A stretch of 64,000 nucleotides of DNA, from NCBI GenBank assembly GCA_023389195.1, contig JAEWET010000016.1, positions 1 through 64,000 of the forward strand, read 5' to 3'. Shown here in pieces: positions 52,188-60,987 of this stretch (position 1 is its first letter; each line of letters begins with the position of its first letter). The notes below the pieces were generated by a model. It worked only from the letters and a program-made list of their open reading frames with translations. It did no database searches and was not told the origin of the DNA. Made by a program: the position numbers and the translations under genes. The stretch is from Aliihoeflea sp023389195 (GTDB taxonomy: Bacteria; Pseudomonadota; Alphaproteobacteria; Rhizobiales; Rhizobiaceae).

Positions 52188-52727
52188 ATGAGCGACGACC
52201 AGCGAGTTCTGATGGCGGTGATCGGCGCGCCGCACGGCGTGCGCGGCGAGGTGCGGATCAAGACCTTCACCGGCGACCCGCTGGCGCTCGGCGATTACGG
52301 CAAGCTGACCGACGCCAAGGGCGCGGCCTACACGATCGCCAATCTGCGACCGGCGAAGAACGTCGTCGTCGCGCGCATCAAGGAGATCACGACCCGCGAG
52401 GCGGCCGAAGCTGCGAACGGGACGGAGCTCTTTGTCGCCCGCAGCGCGCTGCCGGACGATCTGGGCGAGGACGAGTTCTACCATGCCGACCTGATCGGGC
52501 TCGAAGCGGTGGACGCGGCCGGCGCAAGGCTCGGAACGGTCAAGACGATGCACGATTTCGGCGCCGGCGACATTATCGAGCTGACGCTTTCGACGGGCGG
52601 CACGGCGATGGTGCCGTTCACCCGCGCGGCGGTGCCGCAGGTTTCGATCGCCGAGCGGCGGATCGTGATCGACCCGGCGGCGGCCGGACTGCTGCCCGAC
52701 GAGGACGAAGAAGAGGAGCGGCCGTGA
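52188..52727 (+). CDS. rimM: Ribosome maturation factor RimM
   Basis: RimM assists late maturation of the 30S head and binds S19. The 179-residue product has the N-terminal RimM domain with GAPHGVRGEVRIKTFTGDP and a C-terminal PRC-barrel with EFYHADLIGLEAVDAAGARLG and FGAGDIIEL. AAAGGAAG precedes the ATG at 52188. It overlaps trmD by four bases (GTGA). In most bacteria rpsP lies directly upstream; here xerC on the other strand is the neighbour, so rpsP is elsewhere. Confidence 0.95.
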   Translation: MSDDQRVLMAVIGAPHGVRGEVRIKTFTGDPLALGDYGKLTDAKGAAYTIANLRPAKNVVVARIKEITTREAAEAANGTELFVARSALPDDLGEDEFYHADLIGLEAVDAAGARLGTVKTMHDFGAGDIIELTLSTGGTAMVPFTRAAVPQVSIAERRIVIDPAAAGLLPDEDEEEERP

Positions 52728-53410
52728 CGTTCCGCGCGACGGTCCTGACGCTCTATCCGGAGATGTTTCCCGGCCCGCTCGGCCTGTCGCTCGCCGGCCG
52801 GGCGCTGGCCGAGGGCACTTGGGCGCTCGACACGGTGCAGATTCGCGACTTCACCACCGACCGCCACCGCACGGTGGACGACACGCCGGCCGGCGGTGGG
52901 GCGGGGATGGTGCTGAAGGCGGACATCATCGCCAAGGCCGTCGACCATGCCTCGCCGCAGGGCGATCCGCGCCCTCGCCTCCTGATGAGCCCGCGCGGAC
53001 GGCCGCTGACGCAGGCGCGCGTGCGCGACCTGGCCGCCGGGCCGGGCGCGGTGATCCTCTGCGGCCGGTTCGAGGGCGTCGACCAGCGCGTCATCGACGC
53101 GCGCGGTCTCGAGGAGGTCTCGATCGGCGACTACATATTGTCGGGCGGGGAAATCGCCGCGCAGGTGCTGCTCGATGCCGTCGTGCGGCTCCTGCCGGGT
53201 GTCATGGGTAACATGGCGTCGGGCGAGGAGGAGAGCTTCGAGAGCGGCATGCTGGAGCACCCGCACTATACGCGTCCGGCCGAGTTCGAGGGCATGGCGA
53301 TCCCGGACGTCTTGACCTCTGGAAATCACAAGAAGATCGCCGAATGGCGGCGGGCGCGGGCTCTGGAACTGACGCGCGGGCGGCGGCCGGACCTGCTCGA
53401 CGAAAAATGA
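52724..53410 (+). CDS. trmD: tRNA (guanine(37)-N1)-methyltransferase TrmD
   Basis: TrmD methylates G37 next to the anticodon, preventing +1 frameshifting. The 228-residue SPOUT enzyme has the trefoil-knot motifs LLMSPRGRPLTQ, ILCGRFEGVDQRV and SIGDYILSGGE, plus HPHYTRPAEFEGM near the C-terminus. The start is GTG within the rimM stop codon. It is followed by rplS after 200 bases, so the conserved rimM-trmD-rplS order holds, although rplS likely has its own leader. Confidence 0.96.
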   Translation: MTFRATVLTLYPEMFPGPLGLSLAGRALAEGTWALDTVQIRDFTTDRHRTVDDTPAGGGAGMVLKADIIAKAVDHASPQGDPRPRLLMSPRGRPLTQARVRDLAAGPGAVILCGRFEGVDQRVIDARGLEEVSIGDYILSGGEIAAQVLLDAVVRLLPGVMGNMASGEEESFESGMLEHPHYTRPAEFEGMAIPDVLTSGNHKKIAEWRRARALELTRGRRPDLLDEK

Positions 53411-53613
53411 CGCGCCGGGCGTGACAATCGGGCCAAAGCCATGTATGAGCGCGTCGCTGAGCCCGGATTGCATGTCCGGACCCGTCAAGAATTACTGACC
53501 ACCGCTCCTGCCTCCGGCCTCGGCCGGTTCGCATAGCCTGCCGGTCCATCGAGACTGAGAAGGCGAGTGCCGAGCGCTCTGGCTGTTCGAAGAACAAGAA
53601 GAGGTTTAGTCCG

Positions 53614-54135
53614 ATGGACATCATCCGTCAGCTCGAGGCCGAACAGGCCGCCAAGATCGAAGAGAAGCGCAAGCTCCCCGAATTCCAGCCGGGCGACACC
53701 GTCCGCGTGCTGGTCCGCGTCACGGAAGGCACGCGCACCCGCGTGCAGGCCTATGAGGGCGTCTGCATCGCCCGCTCCGGCGCCGGCCTGAACGAGAACT
53801 TCACCGTCCGCAAGATCTCCTATGGCGAAGGCGTGGAGCGCGTGTTCCCGGTCTATTCGCCGATGGTCGAGGGCGTCGAGATCGTCCGCCGCGGCAAGGT
53901 GCGTCGCGCCAAGCTCTACTACCTGCGCGATCGTCGCGGTAAGTCGGCCCGCATCGTCGAGAACACGAGCGTTCGCGCCCGCAAGCTCAACGACGCCGAG
54001 CGCGAAGCGGCCAACGCAGAGAAGGCCCGCATCGAGGCCGAGAAGGTCGCCGCCGCACAGGCGCTCGCAGCCGAGAAGGCCGCAGCCGACAAGGAAGCCG
54101 CCGACAAGGCCGCTGCCGAGGCCGACAACGCATAA
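53614..54135 (+). CDS. rplS: 50S ribosomal protein L19
   Basis: L19 sits at the 30S-50S interface. The 173-residue product has the usual core: FQPGDTVRVLVRVTEGTRTRVQAYEGVCIAR, SYGEGVERVFPVYSP and YYLRDRRGKSARI. Its last 50 residues are an Ala/Lys/Glu-rich helix (REAANAEKARIEAEKV), longer than the E. coli tail but common in alphaproteobacteria. AAGAGG precedes the ATG. A hairpin terminator follows the stop. Confidence 0.96.
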   Translation: MDIIRQLEAEQAAKIEEKRKLPEFQPGDTVRVLVRVTEGTRTRVQAYEGVCIARSGAGLNENFTVRKISYGEGVERVFPVYSPMVEGVEIVRRGKVRRAKLYYLRDRRGKSARIVENTSVRARKLNDAEREAANAEKARIEAEKVAAAQALAAEKAAADKEAADKAAAEADNA

Positions 54136-54163
54136 GTTTCCTGCCTTTCGGGCAGATCGGGAA

Positions 54164-54188
54164 GGGCGCGGGTTTCCGCGCCCTTTTT
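54164..54188 (+). terminator. Rho-independent terminator of rplS
   Basis: GGGCGCGG and CCGCGCCC form an eight-base-pair stem with a GTTT loop, followed by TTTTTCGTTTT. Confidence 0.9.
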
Positions 54189-54252
54189 CGTTTTGCGGCG
54201 GGAAAAAGCCGGCTATGGATGACGATGCCGTCAACCGGACACCGACACACGC

Positions 54253-54756
54253 ATGAACGACATTCTCGCCGATTTCGGCCATCCGACCTACCTGCCCTTT
54301 GGCGTCATCACGGCCCGGCTGCTCGTCGCCGCGCTGTTCGGGGCGATGATCGGCTTCGAGCGCGAATGGCGCGACCATCCGGCGGGCCTGCGCACGCACA
54401 TGCTCGTCTCGCTGGCCGCAGCCTCCTTCGCGATCCTCGGCATCGAGATCGTGCATTCCTCGCAGTTCGATGCGGATGCCTCGCGGCTCGACCCGCTGCG
54501 CCTGATCGAGGCCGTGACGGCGGGCGTCGCCTTCCTGGCCGCCGGCACGATCATCTTCGCGCGCGGCAAGGTGAAGGGCCTGACGACCGGCGCGGGGCTC
54601 TGGCTCTCCGGCGCCATCGGGCTCGCGGCCGGGCTCGGCTTCTGGCAGGTGGCCGCGCTGGCGACCGTGCTCGCCATCCTCGTGCTCGGCGCGATGCACG
54701 TTCTGGAAAAGAAGGTCGGGCGCATCGACGGCAGGGACGGCCCGCCCGACGATTGA
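54253..54756 (+). CDS. MgtC/SapB family membrane protein
   Basis: The 167-residue protein has four hydrophobic helices and the SapB signature: RLLVAALFGAMIGFEREW, PAGLRTHMLVSLAAASF and TAGVAFLAAGTIIFARGKVKGLTTGAGLWLSGAIG (overlapping segments). MgtC affects magnesium starvation survival and ATP synthase in pathogens; the short proteins of this kind lack the C-terminal ACT-like domain, as here. The substrate or partner is not known. It is monocistronic in the region between rplS and leuC. Confidence 0.88.
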   Translation: MNDILADFGHPTYLPFGVITARLLVAALFGAMIGFEREWRDHPAGLRTHMLVSLAAASFAILGIEIVHSSQFDADASRLDPLRLIEAVTAGVAFLAAGTIIFARGKVKGLTTGAGLWLSGAIGLAAGLGFWQVAALATVLAILVLGAMHVLEKKVGRIDGRDGPPDD

Positions 54757-54803
54757 GACCGACAGATTGAAGGCCGGCCGAAAGGCTGGTATTGAAACGT
54801 TCC

Positions 54804-54920
54804 ATGGAAAAGCTCTTCGGGAACCCGGCCTATAAGAGGTTCGTGCTGCAGGATCACAAGCGCCTGCCGTCCCGTTTCTTCGCCCGGTTTTCCGGCGCGA
54901 CGGCGAGCCTCGCGCGCTAG
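54804..54920 (+). CDS. Candidate 38-residue small protein upstream of leuC
   Basis: The frame reads MEKLFGNPAYKRFVLQD and continues with Lys, Arg and Phe to LAR, so it is strongly basic with no hydrophobic helix. It has no convincing ribosome site. It could be a real small protein or a leader peptide of leuC, whose start is 60 bases later, but there is no run of leucine codons, which argues against attenuation. Confidence 0.3.
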   Translation: MEKLFGNPAYKRFVLQDHKRLPSRFFARFSGATASLAR

Positions 54921-54980
54921 GCGCGCACCCCTCCTTTCGCCCTTTTCCGCCCGCATTCTCGACCGAACGGACTTCGCACC

Positions 54981-56393
54981 ATGAGCGCACCGCGTACACT
55001 CTACGACAAGATCTTCGACGACCACGTCGTCGACCGCCAGGATGACGGCACCTGCCTCCTCTATATCGACCGCCATCTCGTTCACGAGGTGACCAGCCCG
55101 CAGGCCTTCGAAGGGTTGCGCATGGCCGGTCGCAAGGTGCGCCATCCCGAGCGCACGCTGGCCGTCGTCGATCACAATGTGCCGACCTCGCCCGACCGCA
55201 AGCTCGGCATCAACCGGAACGAGGAAAGCCGCATCCAGATCGAGGCGCTGGCGAAGAACGCGGCCGATTTCGGCGTCGAGTATTATGACGCCGCCGACAT
55301 CCGCCAGGGCATCGTCCACATTATCGGGCCGGAGCAGGGCTTCACCCTGCCGGGCATGACGATCGTCTGCGGCGACAGCCACACCTCGACCCATGGCGCG
55401 TTCGGCGCGCTCGCCCACGGCATCGGAACGTCCGAGGTCGAGCACGTGCTCGCCACGCAGACGCTGATCCAGAAGAAGGCGAAGAACATGCTGGTGCGCG
55501 TCGACGGGCAATTGCCCCAAGGCGTCACCGCCAAGGACATCATCCTCGCCATCATCGGCGAGATCGGCACCGCCGGCGGCACCGGCTACGTCATCGAATA
55601 TGCCGGCGAGGCGATCCGCGCGCTGTCGATGGAAGGCCGCATGACGATCTGCAACATGTCGATCGAAGGCGGTGCCCGCGCCGGCCTGATCGCGCCCGAC
55701 GAGACGACCTTCGCCTATGTGAAGGACAAGCCGCGCGCGCCGAAGGGCAAGGCGTGGGAGATGGCGCTCGACTACTGGAAGACGCTGACCTCCGACGAGG
55801 GCGCGCATTACGACAAGGTCGTGGTGCTCGACGCCGCCAATCTGCCGCCGATCGTCTCCTGGGGCTCCTCGCCCGAGGATGTCGTCTCGGTGATGGGCGA
55901 AGTGCCGGACCCGGCCGCGATCACGGACGAGAACAAGCGCACCTCCAAGCAGCGCGCGCTGGACTATATGGGCCTGAAGCCGGGCACCAGGATCACCGAC
56001 ATCGCCATCGACCGCGTCTTCATCGGCTCCTGCACGAACGGCCGGATCGAGGATCTGCGCGCGGCCGCCGCCGTCATCGAAGGCCGAAAGGTCGCGGCGA
56101 CCGTCGACGCGATGGTGGTTCCGGGCTCGGGCCTCGTCAAGCAACAGGCGGAAGAAGAAGGTCTCGACAAGGTGTTCATCGAAGCCGGCTTCGACTGGCG
56201 CGAGCCGGGCTGCTCGATGTGCCTGGCGATGAACGACGATCGCCTCAAGCCGCACGAGCGCTGCGCCTCCACCTCGAATCGGAATTTCGAGGGCCGGCAG
56301 GGCTTCAAGGGCCGCACGCATCTCGTCTCGCCGGCCATGGCCGCGGCGGCTGCGATCGCGGGTCATTTCGTCGACATCCGCGAGTGGAAATAG
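54981..56393 (+). CDS. leuC: 3-isopropylmalate dehydratase large subunit
   Basis: LeuC with LeuD isomerises 2- to 3-isopropylmalate in leucine biosynthesis using a [4Fe-4S] cluster. The 470-residue product has the cluster cysteines Cys351 (GSCTNGR), Cys411 and Cys414 (CSMCLAMN). Other aconitase-family motifs are VCGDSHTSTHGAFGAL and NMSIEGGARAG. The ATG at 54981 yields MSAPRTLYDKIFDDHVV. The partner leuD is not adjacent, a normal situation in rhizobia, where it is often downstream at a distance. Confidence 0.97.
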   Translation: MSAPRTLYDKIFDDHVVDRQDDGTCLLYIDRHLVHEVTSPQAFEGLRMAGRKVRHPERTLAVVDHNVPTSPDRKLGINRNEESRIQIEALAKNAADFGVEYYDAADIRQGIVHIIGPEQGFTLPGMTIVCGDSHTSTHGAFGALAHGIGTSEVEHVLATQTLIQKKAKNMLVRVDGQLPQGVTAKDIILAIIGEIGTAGGTGYVIEYAGEAIRALSMEGRMTICNMSIEGGARAGLIAPDETTFAYVKDKPRAPKGKAWEMALDYWKTLTSDEGAHYDKVVVLDAANLPPIVSWGSSPEDVVSVMGEVPDPAAITDENKRTSKQRALDYMGLKPGTRITDIAIDRVFIGSCTNGRIEDLRAAAAVIEGRKVAATVDAMVVPGSGLVKQQAEEEGLDKVFIEAGFDWREPGCSMCLAMNDDRLKPHERCASTSNRNFEGRQGFKGRTHLVSPAMAAAAAIAGHFVDIREWK

Positions 56394-56494
56394 GTGCAGA
56401 ACCGGGTCGAAACGTCGCATGACGCTTCGCCCGGTTAACGGCTTGTTCGGCTTTCCCGCCTAGCTTCGGCGAAGGTTGGGTAGGGCCGGCGGTC

Positions 56495-57703
56495 TTGGAT
56501 TCATCTTTGTTCATTGCGCTGATCATACCGACGCTCAGCGGCATCTTCTCGGCGGCGCTTTTCCTGCTCGCACGGCATCAGGCTGACCACGTCGTGGAAC
56601 GGGCGGCCTGGTCCTATGCCGGCTTCGCCATCGGCATGTCGCTCCAGTATTTCGAACCGTTCGGCTTCGAATTGTCGCGGTTCTTGTCGAACGCGATCTT
56701 CCTTGGAAGCATGGTGCTCTTGTCGACTGCGCTGATGGCGCGGCATGGCAGGCGCGCGCCGTTGGGCGCGATGTCCGCGATCACGGCAATCTCGCTGACG
56801 GTGCTCGCCGCCGGTCTCGTCGGAGAGCCGAACCTTGCGCTGAGGGTCGCGGCGGCCAGCCTTGGGTTCGCCGCCGTTTCTGCATTGCTGGCGTATAAAT
56901 TATGGCGGGCGGGCGCGCAGACGCTCGTCGACCGCCTCCTGCTCGGGTCGGTCGCGTTCATTTCGGCGGGATCGGTCATCCGGCCCGCGGTGATCTTTCT
57001 GCTGCAGGGCGGGCTGGGCACGGAACAGTTGTTCTTCCAGTCGCTCTATTGGCTGTCGCTGGTCCTGTCGGCCGTGTTCTTCCTCTCGGTGATCGCGCTG
57101 ACGCTCATCTCTTCGGCCTCGCTGGATACGATCGAGGCGCTGCGCACCGAGGCGGGCACCGACATGCTGTCGGGCGTGTTCAACCGGCGGGGCTTCGAGC
57201 AGGGCGCGATCCGGCTCATCCGCAAGGCCGAGCGGCAGGGCCAGCCCGTTTCGCTGGTTCTCACAGATCTCGATCATTTCAAGCAGGTCAACGACCATTT
57301 CGGCCATGCCTGCGGCGACGCGGCGATCCGCCAGTTCGCCGCGTGCCTCACCGCGCGGGCCGGAGCGGATGCGGTGGTGGGCCGGCTGGGCGGCGAGGAA
57401 TTCGCCATTCTGGCGAGCGGCGCGACGGCACAGGCGGCCCGGCTGATGGCCGAGGGCATGCGGATGGGGCTCGCAATGTGCGAACTCGACTTCATGCCCG
57501 CCGGCAGACGCTTGACCGCCAGCTTCGGCGTCGCGCAGCGCGTACCGTCCGACACGCTCGCCAGCCTGATCGACCGCGCCGACCAGGCGCTCTACGCGGC
57601 CAAGGCGGCTGGGCGCGACCGCGTTCGCGTGTCAGCGGAAGCCGAAGAGGAGCGCGACGGCGACGAGGTGGCAGCGCCCCTTCGCGCCGGCCATCGTCAC
57701 TGA
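56495..57703 (+). CDS. Membrane GGDEF-domain diguanylate cyclase
   Basis: The 402-residue product has six to seven transmembrane helices in the N-terminal half and a GGDEF domain (about 215-380): GTDMLSGVFNRRGFE, VLTDLDHFKQVNDHFGH and GRLGGEEF. The active-site loop is GGEEF, so it should make cyclic-di-GMP. An inhibitory-site RxxD is not obvious. The start is TTG, with MDSSLFIALIIP; no strong ribosome site was seen. Its last codons overlap the convergent ClpP-like gene. Confidence 0.9.
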   Translation: MDSSLFIALIIPTLSGIFSAALFLLARHQADHVVERAAWSYAGFAIGMSLQYFEPFGFELSRFLSNAIFLGSMVLLSTALMARHGRRAPLGAMSAITAISLTVLAAGLVGEPNLALRVAAASLGFAAVSALLAYKLWRAGAQTLVDRLLLGSVAFISAGSVIRPAVIFLLQGGLGTEQLFFQSLYWLSLVLSAVFFLSVIALTLISSASLDTIEALRTEAGTDMLSGVFNRRGFEQGAIRLIRKAERQGQPVSLVLTDLDHFKQVNDHFGHACGDAAIRQFAACLTARAGADAVVGRLGGEEFAILASGATAQAARLMAEGMRMGLAMCELDFMPAGRRLTASFGVAQRVPSDTLASLIDRADQALYAAKAAGRDRVRVSAEAEEERDGDEVAAPLRAGHRH

Positions 57704-58527
57704 ATGCTGGCCAGCGGCCCGGTCGAGGTGACCAGCTTGTAGCCGGCCATTTCCTCGGCCGACAGATAGTAGAGCGCGCGCGGCGGCGTATCGAGCGCGT
57801 GCAGCCACATGGCCGGGTCGACGCCCATTTCCGACAGATAGCGCGAGATGCGCGCGGCGGTGACCTGCGCGTCCGACATCGCCTGCTCGGGCCCGGGCAG
57901 GCTGGACGTGCCGGCATAGAACTGGTGGAGGCCGATCGCCGCCTTGTCGCCGACCGTGCGCGTGGTGCCGCCGGCGAAGACCAGCGGGCAGGACGAGGCG
58001 CAGAGCGCACCGTCCGGCACCAGCGTCGCGAGGTCGCGCTCACGGATCATCCGCGCCATTGCCATCGCGTCTTCGAGCGAGCCGCCGGGCGAGTTGAGCG
58101 AGACGGTCTGGACATATTCGCCGCGCGCATCGAGCTCGGCGGCGAGCCGGGCGGAGGAGCCGACATCGATCGAGCCCGTCGCGGCGAGGACGCCGCCGGG
58201 CTTCAGCTCGAAGCGCACCGCATCCTTCAGAAGCGCTTCATCCGTCTGGACGTTCTCGCGCGGGTCCTGCGAGCCGGAAGACGAACCATCGGTCTCGACG
58301 GCGGGAGGCAGGATCGGCTCCGACACATGCACCGACGCTTGGTCGGACGGCCACAGCCCGCCGGCCTGCTGGCGCAGCTCGTAGAGGTCGAAGGCGAGGA
58401 CGCCGACGACGCCGGCGAGCATCGCGCCGAAGGTGAAGCGCATGACGTTGCCGTCGTCGACGCGATCGACGAGCCGGGCGAAGCGGCCCTGCGGAGCGAT
58501 GTCGGAATGGTGCGCGTGGTCGGTCAT
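57697..58527 (-). CDS. Membrane-anchored periplasmic ClpP-like serine protease homologue (COG3904 type)
   Basis: The 276-residue product has one transmembrane helix at about 31-48 and then a ClpP/crotonase-like domain facing the periplasm. The oxyanion strand is SLNSPGGS (145-150), the nucleophile is Ser178 or Ser179 in CASSCPLVFAGG, and His201 in GLHQF is the expected base, so the Ser-His pair is retained. The Cys-rich CASSC is typical of COG3904. Substrate and processing are unknown. It is coupled (ATGA) to the membrane protein gene upstream, which may be its partner. Confidence 0.8.
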   Translation of the reverse strand: MTDHAHHSDIAPQGRFARLVDRVDDGNVMRFTFGAMLAGVVGVLAFDLYELRQQAGGLWPSDQASVHVSEPILPPAVETDGSSSGSQDPRENVQTDEALLKDAVRFELKPGGVLAATGSIDVGSSARLAAELDARGEYVQTVSLNSPGGSLEDAMAMARMIRERDLATLVPDGALCASSCPLVFAGGTTRTVGDKAAIGLHQFYAGTSSLPGPEQAMSDAQVTAARISRYLSEMGVDPAMWLHALDTPPRALYYLSAEEMAGYKLVTSTGPLASIQ

Positions 58528-59852
58528 GGCTCGAACCGCTTGCGTTCGTTGAGGGAAAGGGGCGTGACGTTTTCGTTCGTCGCCGGCTGCGCGGGCGGCG
58601 TCTCGGCTATTTCCGGCTCGGGCTCTGGAGCCGGCACCGGCTGGCGTGCGGCGCGGGCGGCGGCGAGGGTCTCGTGCAGCTCGATCGAGCGCAGCATGTC
58701 GGCTGCGGTGATGCGGTCGGCGTCGGTGAGGCCGTCCTCGTTCCGACGCAGCGCCGCCATCACCACCGCCATCACGGCGACGAAGACGCCCGGCAAAAGA
58801 TCGATGGAGATCGCACCGGCCCAGCTCGGCAGGAAGCTCGTCGCGTAGACGAGGACGGCCTCGGCCGACGACAGCGGCACAAAGCGGCGCTCATCGACGC
58901 GGGGCTGGGCGAGGATTTCGTTGGCGGCTTCCGAGAGCGCGGCGGACTGCGCGGCGACCGAGGTGCGCACGGTTTCCATGACGGTCGACTGGCGGCCGGC
59001 AAGCTCCGCATCGGCGCCGCTCGTCACCGGGGCGATGAAGCCCATCGACAGATCCTGCGCGGCGCGGGCGACCGACGGCGCGATCGAGGTCTGTTCGAGC
59101 GAAGCGATGACGCCCGACAGCGCGACCGTTTCCTGCGCGAACTCGTTGGCGCGTGGTTCGACAGGGCCGGAAGCGGAGACGAGCTGGCGCATCGCCGTCA
59201 GGTGAAGCTGGCCTTCCTCGAACAGCGTCTGCACGCGCTCGCGCGAGCCTTCGATCGTCGCCTGCAGCTCGTTCATCTGCGCCGACATCTGCGTCAGGAG
59301 CTGGACGACGCTGCCCGAACCGGACGTGCCGGTCAACGCGCCCGACGCGCGCTCGTCCTCGGCGAGGCGGGCGAAACGCTCCTGCGCACGCTGTATGTCG
59401 GGCAGGAGCGAGAGCGCGCCGAGCGCGTTCGAATGCGCCTGGTCGAGGTCGGCGGTGTATTCCTGCTGGGTCGTCGCCAGATGCTGCTCGACGGCGGCGG
59501 AGCCGGCGAGTGCGGCGGCGTTCAGCCAGGACGACATGGCGATGATCATCACCGAGCCGACGATCATGATCAGGAAGAGCGCGATGCGCGAGGCGCCGTC
59601 GCGCATCTCGGGCACGAAGCGGATGAGGTATGTCCAGAAGCCGTAGATGCCGACCGAGACGGCGACCGAGTAGATGATGGCGCCGAGGAAGACGAGCGTC
59701 GCCGAACCGTCGAGCAGGCCGCGCACGCCCAGATAGGTGTAGACGCCGCTCGCCAGCGCCAAAGTCGCCAGGACGAAGCGCGTCATCGTCTGCAGCGAGG
59801 CGATGTGATTGCGCAGGCGGCTCGCGGACGCCGATGTCGAATGGTTACTCAT
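58524..59852 (-). CDS. Membrane protein with a large helical periplasmic domain, unknown function
   Basis: The 442-residue product has three transmembrane helices near the N-terminus (about 24-43, 52-77 and 88-110), a long helical, coiled-coil-like segment (about 115-320), a fourth helix at about 344-368, and a cytoplasmic tail rich in Pro and Glu. It carries no recognised domain. Its stop overlaps the start of the ClpP-like gene, so the two are cotranscribed and probably work together at the membrane. The name of a family is not known to me. Confidence 0.75.
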   Translation of the reverse strand: MSNHSTSASASRLRNHIASLQTMTRFVLATLALASGVYTYLGVRGLLDGSATLVFLGAIIYSVAVSVGIYGFWTYLIRFVPEMRDGASRIALFLIMIVGSVMIIAMSSWLNAAALAGSAAVEQHLATTQQEYTADLDQAHSNALGALSLLPDIQRAQERFARLAEDERASGALTGTSGSGSVVQLLTQMSAQMNELQATIEGSRERVQTLFEEGQLHLTAMRQLVSASGPVEPRANEFAQETVALSGVIASLEQTSIAPSVARAAQDLSMGFIAPVTSGADAELAGRQSTVMETVRTSVAAQSAALSEAANEILAQPRVDERRFVPLSSAEAVLVYATSFLPSWAGAISIDLLPGVFVAVMAVVMAALRRNEDGLTDADRITAADMLRSIELHETLAAARAARQPVPAPEPEPEIAETPPAQPATNENVTPLSLNERKRFEP

Positions 59853-59940
59853 TTCTTAACCTCTTCATTCGCAAAGGCAAAAGAAAGGTGTCGAAATGTG
59901 GACGCGCAGCCGCGCGCCGGCATCACGAGGATGTGTGCGC

Positions 59941-60303
59941 TCAGCGGCAAAGTGCGTCCGCCGGGGTCGGCACGACGTGATCCGGCAGGCCGTACATGTA
60001 GCTGCGGCCGTGGAGGAGGACGGCGCCGAACTCGCAGTCGCGATAGGGGCGCAGTTGCAGGCGCTGGCCACCGTGATAGGCGACGCGCGGGGCGTCGGTC
60101 TCGTGGTAGGACCCGGTCGCGCGGTAGCCCGAGGCCGCTTCGCCCGCGCCGACAACGATGCGCTTGTAGCCGGCCGGGGAGTAGATGACGAGATTGCCGA
60201 AACTGTCAGCATGGACCCGGTCCTGGTAGAGGCTGCCGGCAGTGGCGGCCCATGCCGTGACGGCGAAGAGCGCGGCGGTGAGGGCGTATGCGAGCGTGTT
60301 CAT
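59941..60303 (-). CDS. Small secreted protein of unknown function
   Basis: The 120-residue product has an N-terminal signal peptide (about 1-22, ALTAALFAVTAWAATA), so it is exported. The mature part has YQDRVHADSFGNLVIYSPAGYKRIVVGAG and a Cys pair (RDCEFG and ALCR) that may form a disulfide. No family is recognised. GGAGGA lies at the right distance before the ATG at 60303, which makes the start well supported. Confidence 0.75.
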   Translation of the reverse strand: MNTLAYALTAALFAVTAWAATAGSLYQDRVHADSFGNLVIYSPAGYKRIVVGAGEAASGYRATGSYHETDAPRVAYHGGQRLQLRPYRDCEFGAVLLHGRSYMYGLPDHVVPTPADALCR

Positions 60304-60454
60304 CACGGTCCTCCGGAACGGGGCTTGCGGCATGTTAAGACAAGTTAACGCTTTCTTAACCCTTGTCACCCGAAACGGGGCGCTTGCCCGCGCGTCTTTC
60401 TGCGGACATGGTTAATGCCGGACCGTCGCAGACGCGCCTTGAACAAGGACACGC

Positions 60455-60784
60455 ATGAAACGCATCCACATTCCGCTGGCCTTGGCGGGCGTCCTCGCCG
60501 TCTCCGGCTGCGTCGCCGATCTCGACGATGTCGCTACCGGCTCGGTGCCGGCCCAGCCGCCGCTCGCGACCTATGCCTGCGAGGACGGGAGCCAGCTCAA
60601 GGTGGCGGCAGCCGGATCGTCGGTCGTGGTCGATGCGCAGGGCGAGGAGGAGCCGGTCGCGCTGCCCGCAAGCCCGCCCAATCAGCTCTACCGATTCGCC
60701 GAAGGGCTCTACTCGCTGGTGGTCGAAAACGGCGAGGCGCTGTGGATGAAAAACGGCGAGGGCGCGCTCGCGTGCCGCACCTGA
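60455..60784 (+). CDS. Lipoprotein with a MliC-like (C-type lysozyme inhibitor) domain
   Basis: The 109-residue product has a lipoprotein signal with lipobox AVSGC (Cys19). The remainder resembles MliC/PliC lysozyme inhibitors: YACEDGSQLKV at the start, NQLYRFAEGLYSLVVENGEALWMKNG and a C-terminal ACRT, with a Cys pair (YACED and LACRT) at the conserved places. Such proteins shield peptidoglycan from host or environmental lysozyme. The assignment rests on these short motifs and is moderate. Confidence 0.65.
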   Translation: MKRIHIPLALAGVLAVSGCVADLDDVATGSVPAQPPLATYACEDGSQLKVAAAGSSVVVDAQGEEEPVALPASPPNQLYRFAEGLYSLVVENGEALWMKNGEGALACRT

Positions 60785-60881
60785 CCAAACATTTCAGCGG
60801 TTAATCGATTGAAGCGGCGTGGGGGCGCTTTTCATTTGCGGCCTCACCGCTAAATGGGCGCTGGTCCAGCGTTTTCCGGCT

Positions 60882-60910
60882 TTGACGCATTGCAAAAACC
60901 GCATTAGAAA
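60882..60910 (+). promoter_or_regulatory. Candidate promoter of sdhCDA
   Basis: TTGACG is followed by exactly 17 bases and TAGAAA, close to the sigma-70 pattern. The start would be about 70 bases before the sdhC ATG. Confidence 0.45.
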
Positions 60911-60987
60911 GCGCCCAACACTTCACGTCGCAGTCCGGCGACGGCATGACGCATAAAGGGTCCGTGCCGCCGTCGAACGGGGGAGCC

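Noticed and set aside
54757..54980. Leucine attenuator before leuC
   Set aside because: There is no run of leucine codons and no terminator/antiterminator pair.
54288..56420. A 710-codon antisense frame across MgtC and leuC
   Set aside because: It is a shadow of two well-supported genes and reads as Arg/Asp/Gly-rich composition.
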